28,576 nt of DNA, from positions 1 through 28,576 of the forward strand of contig CAYGZC010000082.1 of assembly GCA_964354225.1 (NCBI GenBank). The letters are read 5' to 3'. This stretch comes from CAYGZC01 sp964354225. GTDB taxonomy: Bacteria > Bacteroidota > Ignavibacteria > UBA10030 > SZUA-254. The position numbers and the translations under genes are program-made. Below, one piece after another: positions 1-7,223 of the stretch (the stretch's first letter is position 1; each line of letters starts with the position of its first letter). The notes beneath the pieces are model-generated. The model did no database searches. It was not told the DNA's origin and saw only the letters and a program-made list of their open reading frames with translations.

Positions 1-942
1 ACTGATGCACTTCATGCAGCACTCTGGGCATTAGATATCGGGAAAGGGGATGCAGTTGTAACGACACCTTTTACCTTTATCGCGACTGTTGAGGCAATCT
101 CGCTTACCGGTGCCCAGCCGCTCTTTGTTGATATCGATCCAAAAACTTATACGATGGATCCGAAAAAGTTAGAAGAGTTAATGGAAACTCCCCAGGGGAA
201 AAGTGTACGAGCGGTACTGCCGGTTCATCTTTATGGTCAACCAGCTGCGATGGATTCGATTCAACAAATTGCTCATAAGTATGGAGTGAAAATAATTGAA
301 GATGCAGCCCAATCGCACCTTGCAAAGTATAATGGAACGTATGTTGGAAATTTTGGCGAAGCAGCATGTTTCAGTTTTTACCCTGGTAAAAATTTAGGTG
401 CATACGGTGAAGCGGGCGGTATCATCACGAACAATGATGCTCTTGCAAAAAAACTTCGTCAGCTTCGCGATCATGGTCAATCGGCAAAATACAAACATGA
501 GTTCTGGGGACACAACTACCGCATGGATGGAATTCAGGGTGCAGTGCTCGGTGTGAAGTTAAAGTATCTGAATCAGTGGACTTCCAAGCGACGTGAGATT
601 GCTGCAAAGTATAAGCAACAATTTGCTGGAATCCCTGACCTTGTTGTTCCTTTCGAATCACCAAAAGCATATCACGTCTACCATCAATTTGTGCTTCGGA
701 CGAAGAAGCGCTCTGCATTTCAGCAATATCTCACTGAAAAAGGAATTGCAACAGCGTTACATTATCCGATACCAATTCATTTTCAGGAAGCGTATCGGCA
801 TCTTGGCTACAAACCCGGTGATTTTCCTGTAAGTGAAGCGTGTGCTGAGGAGTGCATCTCAATTCCCGCACATCCTGAAGTGACTGATGAAATGGTTGAT
901 TATGTAATAGAGAAAGTACTTGGTTTTTTTGGAGTATCTTAA
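1..942 (+). CDS. DegT/DnrJ/EryC1/StrS-family PLP aminotransferase (5' end missing)
   Basis: PLP-dependent sugar aminotransferase that aminates keto-sugar nucleotides for LPS, O-antigen or exopolysaccharide. The reading frame is open from base 1, so the start lies outside the window and 313 residues remain of a family usually about 360-400 long. Visible family marks are TDALHAAL at the very start (the cofactor-phosphate binding turn), FTFIATVEAI, IEDAAQSH with the aspartate that contacts the pyridine ring, and FYPGKNLG, whose lysine (residue 130 of the visible part) should form the Schiff base. The C-terminal part has the usual HYPIPIHFQEAY and CISIPAHPE segments. UDP-glucose dehydrogenase begins 132 bp downstream on the same strand, followed by UDP-glucuronate decarboxylase, so a surface-glycan role fits. 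The exact sugar substrate cannot be read from the sequence. Confidence 0.93.
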   Translation, partial: TDALHAALWALDIGKGDAVVTTPFTFIATVEAISLTGAQPLFVDIDPKTYTMDPKKLEELMETPQGKSVRAVLPVHLYGQPAAMDSIQQIAHKYGVKIIEDAAQSHLAKYNGTYVGNFGEAACFSFYPGKNLGAYGEAGGIITNNDALAKKLRQLRDHGQSAKYKHEFWGHNYRMDGIQGAVLGVKLKYLNQWTSKRREIAAKYKQQFAGIPDLVVPFESPKAYHVYHQFVLRTKKRSAFQQYLTEKGIATALHYPIPIHFQEAYRHLGYKPGDFPVSEACAEECISIPAHPEVTDEMVDYVIEKVLGFFGVS

Positions 943-1074
943 ATCAGTCTATTTATTTGACGCAGCGTACTTGGAATTTTACATTTCTGCTTTTGAAATT
1001 CTCCTCAAAAATCCCTATACTTAATCCTTAAGTTTTAATAAAATCATTATTTATTCGGCAATAGAAGGAATTAC

Positions 1075-2376
1075 ATGAAGATTAGTGTTATTGGAACAGG
1101 ATATGTCGGACTTGTTGTAGGAACCTGTTTCGCTGAAACCGGCAACGATGTCATCTGTGTCGATATCGACGAGAAAAAAGTTCGGATGCTTCGGAAAGCA
1201 AAATCTCCGATTTATGAGCCGGGACTTGAGGAGCTTATTAAAAAAAATATTCACGAGAAACGATTATCATTTACCACCGATATTCAACAAGCAATCAAAA
1301 AAACAGAAGTAATTTTCCTTGCTTTACCAACTCCACCTTTAGAAGACGGCTCGGCAGACTTGCAGCATGTCCTAGCGGTTGCAAAACAAATCGGACAATC
1401 GATGAACGGTTATAAAGTAGTGGTGAATAAAAGTACTGTCCCGGTAGGCACAGTCGATAAAGTGCATGAGGCGATTTTAAAATACACCAAGCATGAATTC
1501 GATGTTGTCTCAAACCCCGAGTTCCTGAAAGAAGGTGCGGCAGTAATGGATTTTCTGAAACCTGATCGGATCGTCATTGGTACCCGAAGTCGGCGTGCGA
1601 TAAAGATAATGGAAGATTTGTACTCACCGTTCATTAGGACCGGGAATCCATTCATCGTGATGGACGAGCGAAGCTCAGAGCTTACAAAATACGCTGCTAA
1701 TTCTATGCTCGCAACGAAGATTTCTTTCATGAATGAAGTTGCCAACCTCTGCGAGCGAGTTGGTGCGGATGTAGAGATGGTCCGGAAAGGTGTCGGTAGC
1801 GATCCACGCGTGGGACCGCAATTCCTTTTCGCCGGTGTTGGCTACGGCGGCTCATGTTTTCCAAAGGATGTAAGCGCACTGGTAAAAACATCGGAGCAGT
1901 ACAAATACGATTTCAGTATTCTGAATGCCGTCATGTACGTCAACAAAAACCAGCGCATGTTGTTCACAAAGAAAATTCTATCTTACTTTAAGAATGATAT
2001 AAAAAAGAAGCACATCGCAATATGGGGACTATCATTCAAACCAAATACAGATGATATGAGGGAAGCACCTTCGGTAACAATCATCAAAGAATTGCTAAAG
2101 CATGGTGCAAGTGTGAGTGTATACGATCCTGTTGCAATGAAAGAAGCAAAACGATACCTTGGAAATTCGGTCAGGTATTGCAAGAACGATTATGATGCAC
2201 TGAGAGGTGCTGAGGCATTAGTAGTAGTTACGGAATGGCATGAGTTTCGCCGCCCGGATTTTGATAAGATGAAAAAACTAATGAGCAATTATGTTGTCTT
2301 TGATGGTCGCAATTTGTACGATGCTGCGGTGATGAGAGAAAAAGGATTCGAGTATTTCAGTATCGGTAGGGGTTAA
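1075..2376 (+). CDS. ugd: UDP-glucose 6-dehydrogenase
   Basis: Oxidises UDP-glucose to UDP-glucuronate with two NAD+ in the cytoplasm. At 433 aa it has the normal bacterial length. The N-terminal Rossmann domain opens with VIGTGYVGLVVG (GxGxxG at residues 7-12), followed by an acidic VDIDEKK end of beta-2. The central domain has FLKEGAA and the catalytic GYGGSCFPKD motif with Cys261 as the nucleophile. The C-terminal UDP-binding domain has WGLSFKPNTDDMREAPS. The ATG at 1075 is preceded by AGAAGGAA with good spacing. The decarboxylase that uses its product lies 544 bp downstream at 2921, separated only by a four-helix-bundle gene, so together they supply UDP-GlcA and UDP-xylose for cell-surface glycans. 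Known synonyms are tuaD, udg and rkpK. Confidence 0.97.
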   Translation: MKISVIGTGYVGLVVGTCFAETGNDVICVDIDEKKVRMLRKAKSPIYEPGLEELIKKNIHEKRLSFTTDIQQAIKKTEVIFLALPTPPLEDGSADLQHVLAVAKQIGQSMNGYKVVVNKSTVPVGTVDKVHEAILKYTKHEFDVVSNPEFLKEGAAVMDFLKPDRIVIGTRSRRAIKIMEDLYSPFIRTGNPFIVMDERSSELTKYAANSMLATKISFMNEVANLCERVGADVEMVRKGVGSDPRVGPQFLFAGVGYGGSCFPKDVSALVKTSEQYKYDFSILNAVMYVNKNQRMLFTKKILSYFKNDIKKKHIAIWGLSFKPNTDDMREAPSVTIIKELLKHGASVSVYDPVAMKEAKRYLGNSVRYCKNDYDALRGAEALVVVTEWHEFRRPDFDKMKKLMSNYVVFDGRNLYDAAVMREKGFEYFSIGRG

Positions 2377-2449
2377 GAATAATGGTGTGGTGGAATAGTG
2401 GAATGATGTGATTATAAACTGTGTTATGTGCAATTAATAGGTAGTATGG

Positions 2450-2461
2450 AGTAAGCACTAA
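2450..2461 (+). repeat. Left arm of 12-bp inverted repeat around the four-helix-bundle gene
   Basis: The 12-mer AGTAAGCACTAA is exactly complementary to 2853-2864. Similarity continues outward imperfectly for roughly 20 more bases (CAAT, a TA/AG-rich stretch, then GTAG or GTAT). The pair encloses 2479-2856 and the right arm overlaps the stop codon. Confidence 0.75.
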
Positions 2462-2478
2462 GCAGCATAGAAAAAAAG

Positions 2479-2856
2479 ATGGTTACTCAATATAAGGGTT
2501 TCAAGGATTTGAAGGTATATCAGCTTGCATATGTGCTTGCAATGGAAATTTTTCACGAGACAAAACATTTTCCTATTGAAGAAAAATATTCACTTACTGA
2601 TCAAATCAGAAGATGTTCTCGTTCTATTGCAGCTCAAATTGCTGAGGCATGGAAGAAAAGAAAATATGAGAAAGCTTTCATTAGTAAATTGATCGATTGT
2701 TCATCGGAAGCTACCGAAGTACAGGTCTGGATTGATATGTCTTTTGATTGTGGTTATCTAAGCAAAGAGAAGCATAAAGGAATTTCAGAAAAATGTGATG
2801 AAGTAAATCGAATGCTCTATGCAATGGTAAATCATCCTGAAAAGTTTTGTTTTTAG
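2479..2856 (+). CDS. Four-helix-bundle protein, 23S rRNA intervening-sequence (S23) family
   Basis: A 125-aa member of the family first seen inside 23S rRNA intervening sequences and also related to the Avd accessory protein of diversity-generating retroelements. Diagnostic text is YKGFKDLKVYQLAYVLAMEIF at the start, FPIEEKYSLTDQIRRCSRSIAAQIAEAW in the second helix, then EATEVQVWIDMSFDCGYLS. The helices are amphipathic and rich in Lys and Glu. There is no rRNA around it, and the gene sits alone between ugd and the decarboxylase. No reverse transcriptase or variable-repeat pair is visible, so a DGR role is unlikely. The whole gene lies inside a 12-bp inverted repeat, which suggests it travels as a small unit. 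The molecular function of the family is not established; RNA or DNA binding has been proposed. Confidence 0.88.
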   Translation: MVTQYKGFKDLKVYQLAYVLAMEIFHETKHFPIEEKYSLTDQIRRCSRSIAAQIAEAWKKRKYEKAFISKLIDCSSEATEVQVWIDMSFDCGYLSKEKHKGISEKCDEVNRMLYAMVNHPEKFCF

Positions 2857-2864
2857 TGCTTACT
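2853..2864 (-). repeat. Right arm of 12-bp inverted repeat around the four-helix-bundle gene
   Basis: TTAGTGCTTACT is the exact reverse complement of 2450-2461. The gene's TAG stop (2854-2856) lies within this arm, so the coding region and the repeat have moved together. Confidence 0.75.
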
Positions 2865-2920
2865 GATTTCTGCCTACTTTTATTGGAAAATGATAATATT
2901 CAATATAATATACGTGTGAT

Positions 2921-3880
2921 ATGAATACTCTTACTGTTTCAGTAGTAACGGGTGGCGCAGGATTTCTTGGTTCGCATTTATGTGATCGGTTATTGGCAGA
3001 AGGTCACGAAGTTGTTTGCATAGATAATCTGATAACAGGTGATGTTGCCAATATCGCTCATCTTATGGGGAATCAGAAATTCCAATTCGTTAATCATGAT
3101 GTAACTAATTACATTTTTATTGAAGGTCCGGTTCACAACGTTCTTCATTTCGCATCACCTGCGAGTCCTATTGATTACTTAAAGCTTCCGATCCAAACAT
3201 TGAAGGTCGGCTCACTTGGTACTCATAAAGCTTTGGGTTTAGCGAAAGCTAAGAATGCGCGGTTTCTGATCGCATCAACCTCCGAAGTTTACGGTGACCC
3301 GCTTGTTCACCCGCAGCCGGAATCGTACTGGGGAAATGTCAATCCGATTGGCTTCCGCGGTGTATACGATGAAGCAAAAAGATTCTCTGAAGCAATGACG
3401 ATGGCTTATCATCGTTATCACGGTGTAGATACGAGGATTGTTAGGATTTTTAATACATACGGTCCCCGAATGCGTGTAAATGATGGACGCGCGATTCCGG
3501 CATTCATGTCGCAAGCATTACGCAACGAGGATATCACAGTTTTTGGCGACGGCAAACAAACACGGAGTGTGTGTTACGTTGATGATCTTATCGACGGCAT
3601 CTATCGACTGCTGATGTCCGATATTGTTGAGCCGGTGAACATCGGCAATCCCGACGAGATTCCGGTTCTTCAATTGGCTGAAGAGATCAAACATATAACC
3701 GGCAGTAAAAGTAAAATCGTATTTAAAGATTTACCTGAGGATGATCCTAAAATCCGTCAGCCCGATATTTCGAAAGCTAAAAAGTTTCTTGGATGGCAGC
3801 CGAAAGTTAATCGGGTGGAAGGACTCAAAAAAACACTTGAGTATTTTCGCAGCAAGATACTCACCATTCCCCATAAATAA
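2921..3880 (+). CDS. UDP-glucuronate decarboxylase (UDP-xylose synthase), extended SDR
   Basis: NAD+-dependent extended short-chain dehydrogenase that converts UDP-glucuronate to UDP-xylose (or stops at the 4-keto intermediate). It is 319 aa, close to the bacterial norm. The NAD-binding VTGGAGFLGSHL is at residues 9-20, the substrate-binding FASPASPIDYLKLP is at 78-90, STSEVYGDP is at 119-127, and the catalytic Tyr149-x3-Lys153 lies in YDEAK. The NTYGPRM and YVDDLIDG segments follow. FASPASP plus ESYWGNVNPIG is typical of UXS rather than of GalE or RmlB. Its substrate is made by the upstream Ugd. No strong ribosome binding site is seen before the ATG, but the frame is closed shortly upstream. 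A DUF2279 gene begins within about 20 bp of its stop. Confidence 0.93.
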   Translation: MNTLTVSVVTGGAGFLGSHLCDRLLAEGHEVVCIDNLITGDVANIAHLMGNQKFQFVNHDVTNYIFIEGPVHNVLHFASPASPIDYLKLPIQTLKVGSLGTHKALGLAKAKNARFLIASTSEVYGDPLVHPQPESYWGNVNPIGFRGVYDEAKRFSEAMTMAYHRYHGVDTRIVRIFNTYGPRMRVNDGRAIPAFMSQALRNEDITVFGDGKQTRSVCYVDDLIDGIYRLLMSDIVEPVNIGNPDEIPVLQLAEEIKHITGSKSKIVFKDLPEDDPKIRQPDISKAKKFLGWQPKVNRVEGLKKTLEYFRSKILTIPHK

Positions 3881-3896
3881 TTCCTCGGCAAGAGCG

Positions 3897-4769
3897 TTGC
3901 AATCTGCATTCGTCACACTCATCATTTTCTTGCTGATATTCCCAGAGACGCAAGCACAACCGGTTGATTCATCTTCAAATATTTCGAGCATTAATAAAAC
4001 TCGTCTCGCATTAGTAGGAGGAACACTTTTAGGCTCGATGGCAGCAATTCATATCTATCAGCAAAACGGTTGGTGGAAAAACAATCGCGCACCGTTTCAT
4101 TTTCAAGAAGATTTAGTGTATGGCTTAACCGTTGATAAGATTGGGCACTTCTACGGCGGGATGCTGCTCGGTTTTACAATGAGTAAATCACTTGAGTGGG
4201 CAAATGTTTCAGAAGAGAATGCTCTCTGGATTGGTGCTGGAGGGAGCTTATTGTTTCAGACATATGTTGAATTGGAGGATGGATTTTCCAAATGGGGTTT
4301 CGACCGTGTGGATTGGCTAACCGACCTTGGTGGTGCAGCTTGGATGCCTTTGCGTCATTATGTTCCATATCTCCAAAATTTCGATCTCAAGCTGAGTTAT
4401 CATCCATCAGATTTGCTCGGCAATCCGGGTGGTATCGGATTTAAAGGACAGAAACATCTGATCATTGACGACTATGAAGGACAGACATTCTGGCTAAGTG
4501 TTAAAATAAAAAACTTAATACCTGAGCCGTTGGCAAAACATATACCCGGTTTCCTTTGCCTTGCGGTTGGTTATGGCGCTCGTGATGTTGCAGGTGTGGA
4601 GCCATATAGAGTTTACTTCCTCGCACCCGATCTGGATATGACGAAGATAATACCGGACGATACACCGTTTCTTAAAACGCTTGGTGAAGCACTTAACTTT
4701 ATTCACTTCCCTATGCCGGCGGTTCAGTTCTCTTCAAATAAAACGATCTGGTATGGACTGTATTTTTAG
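3897..4769 (+). CDS. Secreted DUF2279-family protein
   Basis: Exported protein of the DUF2279 family (often annotated as predicted periplasmic lipoprotein, function unknown). I place the start at TTG 3897, giving 290 aa beginning MQSAFVTLIIFLLIFPETQAQP, a good signal peptide with cleavage after TQA. An in-frame ATG at 3741 would give a longer protein overlapping the decarboxylase by 140 bp and would bury the signal peptide 52 residues in, so I reject it. The mature part has GGTLLGSMAAIHIYQQNGWWKN, then DKIGHFYGGMLLGFTMSKSLEW and DLGGAAWMPLRHY, the usual DUF2279 core with conserved HF and Asp residues and short hydrophobic helices. It begins 16 bp after the upstream stop, so co-transcription with the decarboxylase is likely. 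No lipobox cysteine is seen. Confidence 0.75.
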   Translation: MQSAFVTLIIFLLIFPETQAQPVDSSSNISSINKTRLALVGGTLLGSMAAIHIYQQNGWWKNNRAPFHFQEDLVYGLTVDKIGHFYGGMLLGFTMSKSLEWANVSEENALWIGAGGSLLFQTYVELEDGFSKWGFDRVDWLTDLGGAAWMPLRHYVPYLQNFDLKLSYHPSDLLGNPGGIGFKGQKHLIIDDYEGQTFWLSVKIKNLIPEPLAKHIPGFLCLAVGYGARDVAGVEPYRVYFLAPDLDMTKIIPDDTPFLKTLGEALNFIHFPMPAVQFSSNKTIWYGLYF

Positions 4770-4790
4770 AGCGTATTGCAAACGCTGGTG

Positions 4791-4814
4791 ATGTCAGGTC
4801 TTATGACCTGACAT
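4791..4814. repeat. REP-like hairpin upstream of the RAYT gene
   Basis: A perfect 10-bp stem, ATGTCAGGTC / GACCTGACAT, with a TTAT loop. The GTCAGG core is shared with the hairpins on the other side of the transposase (5558-5672). A further imperfect GTGTCAGG...CCGACAC pairing lies at about 4865-4898. Confidence 0.85.
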
Positions 4815-5005
4815 ATGTACTACAGGATCGGCAACGAACCATGTTATCGGTCTCGTCCTTTGTTGTGTCAGGAATCTCGCAGAGCGTGACCGACACCACC
4901 TTAGTTGATATTATAGGCAAGGGCTACTATATTATGCAAATAACTAAAGTGATGTCAGAGCTTACATTCTAACATTAGTGACATTGATATTTATTGAATG
5001 AACAT

Positions 5006-5578
5006 ATGGGAAGAAGAGGTCGCTCAATATTTGGTAATCAAGGGAATACATTTTTTATTACAACTACAGTGGTAGATTTTGATCCTGTTTTCTCTTGTGG
5101 GGATATTTATTATCTGATTTTAATCGATTCACTGAGACACGTGCTTGAGGAACATCATGCCACTCTTTTTGCTTACGTTTTAATGCCGAGCCACGTTCAT
5201 ATTATAATTGCAATGCCAGAAGGAGAGAGTATCTCTGATCTCATGCGTGATTTCAAAAAGTTTACATCAACGAAGATAAGACAGCAGCTTGAGATAGATA
5301 ATCAAACGAGTTGGATATTAAAGTTAAAAGCCAATGCAGCTACGTCTAAAGAACAAGTTTTTAAATTGTGGATGGATCGTTTTGATGATGTAGTGATATT
5401 TTCAGATAAAGTACTCTGCCAAAAGATAGAGTATATTCATTATAATCCTGTGAAAGCAGGCTTGGTTGAAAAACCTGAAGATTGGAAATATTCGAGCGCA
5501 AGGAATTACATACTTGACGATCATAATTTAATTTGCGTTGCAACAGATTGGGAGTTAGTGTCAGGAGAAAACTCCTGA
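5006..5578 (+). CDS. REP-associated tyrosine transposase (RAYT, Y1 HUH family)
   Basis: Single-strand DNA transposase of the IS200/IS605 TnpA superfamily that acts on REP hairpins. With the ATG at 5006 it has 190 aa; a TTG at 4994 would add MNEH, and neither start has a clear ribosome binding site. GNTFFITTTVVD begins the Y1 fold. YVLMPSHVHIIIAMP carries the metal-binding His-x-His pair (residues 63 and 65). IEYIHYNPVKAGLV holds the catalytic tyrosine (143 or 146), and the usual WKYSSARNY tail follows. The gene is bracketed by hairpins with a GTCAGG core, and its last codons (VSGENS and stop) are encoded inside the hairpin at 5558-5581. This is the normal arrangement for a single-copy, domesticated RAYT. 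No second ORF or terminal inverted repeat of a classical IS is present. Confidence 0.93.
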   Translation: MGRRGRSIFGNQGNTFFITTTVVDFDPVFSCGDIYYLILIDSLRHVLEEHHATLFAYVLMPSHVHIIIAMPEGESISDLMRDFKKFTSTKIRQQLEIDNQTSWILKLKANAATSKEQVFKLWMDRFDDVVIFSDKVLCQKIEYIHYNPVKAGLVEKPEDWKYSSARNYILDDHNLICVATDWELVSGENS

Positions 5579-5581
5579 CAC
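5558..5581. repeat. REP-like hairpin spanning the RAYT stop codon
   Basis: A perfect 10-bp stem, GTGTCAGGAG / CTCCTGACAC, with an AAAA loop. The TGA stop of the transposase (5576-5578) lies in the right arm, so the protein's end is fixed by the palindrome. Confidence 0.85.
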
Positions 5582-5591
5582 CACCCACAGA

Positions 5592-5672
5592 GTCGGTGCT
5601 GTCAGGTCTTTTGACCGTCGGTGCTGTCAGGTCTTTTGACCGTCAGTGATGTCAGGTCTTTTAACCTGACAT
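5592..5672. repeat. Three tandem 25-bp REP units, the last forming a hairpin
   Basis: The 25-bp unit GTCGGTGCTGTCAGGTCTTT plus TGACC occurs exactly at 5592-5616 and 5617-5641 and, with three changes, at 5642-5666. The third copy continues into TGACAT and forms a 9-bp stem ATGTCAGGT / ACCTGACAT (5649-5657 with 5664-5672). The first two units carry the left arm plus a partial right arm only. The array shares the GTCAGGTC core with the hairpin at 4791-4814. Confidence 0.85.
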
Positions 5673-5764
5673 TTATGGAGAGCTTGGCTGTAGATCCATG
5701 AATATCGCTTGTTTGTTATATCGTTTACTTCTATATTCAAAGAATTGGATTGCAAATATTTCGT

Positions 5765-6319
5765 ATGGACTTTATTACAATATTTCTGATTGCACTTGGC
5801 TTGTCGATGGATGCTGTTGCTGTTGCGGTAAGCTTGGGATTGACAATCAGATCGTTGAAAATCCATAATGGTTTTATCATAGGCATCTTCTTCGGTGTAT
5901 TTCAGGCGATCATGCCGGTTGTGGGATGGGCGGCAGGTCGCGAGCTGAAAGAATTTATTGTGGGTATCGATCATTGGATTGCCTTCGGTTTATTAACCAT
6001 CATAGGCATGAAGATGATATATGAGGCATTACGAGCCAAAGAGATGGAGGATGAGGTAAAAACATTAGGCATGCATATACTATTTATGCTATCGATTGCC
6101 ACAAGTATCGATGCACTTGCTATCGGTGTCAGCTTTGGGATGTTGAACATTTCCATTATTACACCCGTGCTCATCATCGGAGGAGTCACATTCATATTAT
6201 CATTTCTGGCGGTGGGTTTTGGCAAACACTTTGGCAGATTCTTCCGACGGCGGATCGAAATATTCGGTGGTATAATCTTGATCTGTATAGGGATAAAGAT
6301 TCTCCTTGAGCACATATAA
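5765..6319 (+). CDS. mntP: Manganese efflux pump MntP
   Basis: Inner-membrane Mn2+ exporter of the MntP (YebN) family with six transmembrane segments. I use ATG 5765, giving 184 aa starting MDFITIFLIALGLSMDAVAVAVSLG, the family's own start; a TTG at 5750 would add five residues. The protein is an internal duplication: LGLSMDAVAVAVSLG in TM1 is echoed by IATSIDALAIGVSFG in TM4, each with the conserved Asp that lines the path. PVVGWAAGRELKEF and FGGIILICIGIKILLEH are also typical. It lies between the REP array and msrA. Manganese handling fits the peroxide-defence genes that follow. No yybP-ykoY Mn riboswitch can be recognised in the roughly 90 bp before it. Confidence 0.93.
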   Translation: MDFITIFLIALGLSMDAVAVAVSLGLTIRSLKIHNGFIIGIFFGVFQAIMPVVGWAAGRELKEFIVGIDHWIAFGLLTIIGMKMIYEALRAKEMEDEVKTLGMHILFMLSIATSIDALAIGVSFGMLNISIITPVLIIGGVTFILSFLAVGFGKHFGRFFRRRIEIFGGIILICIGIKILLEHI

Positions 6320-6408
6320 TACATTCTTGAATTTCCACTCTGGAAACCTTTCTTTCAATCCCTGTGTTTTTATTTAAAACAGTCTTAGATTAATTGAAGC
6401 TATGAAAT

Positions 6409-7059
6409 ATGATGAAAAGTTTGATTTTTTTGATAATAATGGTCAATATTTTGTCTTGTCACACAAAAGAGAATAAGGACCAAGGTGTGGTGATAGATAA
6501 AATGAAAGAAGAAAAACACGGTGGACAATTAGATACAGCAACATTCGGTGCGGGCTGCTTCTGGTGCGTTGAGGCAATCTTCCAGCGGCTCAATGGAGTT
6601 GTATCCGTTTCATCTGGTTATTCCGGCGGTGCAAAAGTTAACCCAACATACGAAGAGGTGTGCGCCGGTGAAACCGGTCATGCCGAAGTGTGCCAGATAA
6701 ATTATGATCCAAAGAAATTATCCTACGAAGAATTGTTGGAAGTATTTTGGTCAAGTCATGATCCAACGACTATGAATCGTCAGGGTTCCGATGAAGGTAC
6801 CCAATATCGCTCTGTAATATTTTACCACAACCAAAAGCAAAAAGAACTTGCAGAAAAGTACAAGAATAAATTGAACGATGAGCATGCTTTCGAGAAGACA
6901 GTCGTAACTGAAATAAGTGCTTACAAAGATTTTTTCAAAGCGGAAGAATACCATCAAAATTATTATCAAGAGAATTCGAATAAACCGTACTGCCAGTTTG
7001 TAATAAGACCCAAGGTTGAAAAATTTGAGAAGGTATTCAAGTTAAAAGTAAAAAGTTAA
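6409..7059 (+). CDS. msrA: Peptide methionine-(S)-sulfoxide reductase with lipoprotein signal
   Basis: Reduces the S-epimer of methionine sulfoxide in proteins. The core from about residue 40 has FGAGCFWCVEAIF with catalytic Cys50, then GVVSVSSGYSGG, YEEVCAGETGHAEVCQI, FWSSHDPTTMNRQGSDEGTQYRS and EEYHQNYY, all family hallmarks. Unlike cytoplasmic MsrA it carries an N-terminal hydrophobic stretch ending ILSC (Cys17), a plausible lipobox, then a charged linker of about 20 residues. This form should work in the periplasm on a membrane anchor. A late Cys (in PYCQF, about 197) could be the resolving residue. The last codons lie in a perfect 14-bp tandem duplication (7041-7068), which supplies the KVKS tail, so the C-terminus may have been altered by slippage. 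A peroxiredoxin follows 164 bp later. Confidence 0.94.
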   Translation: MMKSLIFLIIMVNILSCHTKENKDQGVVIDKMKEEKHGGQLDTATFGAGCFWCVEAIFQRLNGVVSVSSGYSGGAKVNPTYEEVCAGETGHAEVCQINYDPKKLSYEELLEVFWSSHDPTTMNRQGSDEGTQYRSVIFYHNQKQKELAEKYKNKLNDEHAFEKTVVTEISAYKDFFKAEEYHQNYYQENSNKPYCQFVIRPKVEKFEKVFKLKVKS

Positions 7060-7068
7060 AAGTAAAAA
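7041..7068. repeat. Perfect 14-bp tandem duplication at the msrA 3' end
   Basis: GTTAAAAGTAAAAA occurs twice back to back (7041-7054 and 7055-7068). The second copy contains the msrA TAA stop. Confidence 0.8.
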
Positions 7069-7190
7069 ATGTTTCAATCATTTATCTTGATTTTCAAAAC
7101 TGTATTTCCTATTTTAGGATGACTATTTTATGTTGATTTTTTGAAATCTTTTCTCCATTTCAATCATCAAATAGTACAAAACAAATCTCT

Positions 7191-7205
7191 TTAGTATAAT
7201 TATCA
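7191..7205 (+). promoter_or_regulatory. Possible PerR-type box over a -10 element, upstream of peroxiredoxin-catalase
   Basis: TTAGTATAATTATCA matches the Bacillus PerR consensus TTATAATNATTATAA at 11 of 14 defined positions. It overlaps a TATAAT at 7195-7200, 24 bp before the peroxiredoxin ATG. No good -35 sits 16-18 bp upstream. The region is AT-rich, so a chance match is possible and no PerR gene is in the window. Confidence 0.3.
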
Positions 7206-7223
7206 CATTAAAAGGACTGTAAT

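Noticed and set aside
2479..2856. Avd accessory protein of a diversity-generating retroelement
   Set aside because: No reverse transcriptase and no template/variable repeat pair in the neighbourhood; the sequence fits the S23 branch.
3741..3896. Longer N-terminus for the DUF2279 protein overlapping the decarboxylase gene
   Set aside because: It would place the signal peptide internally and require 140 bp of overlap in another frame.
5673..5764. Possible yybP-ykoY manganese riboswitch before mntP
   Set aside because: Only about 90 bp are available after the REP array and no paired stems or conserved loops of the class can be seen.
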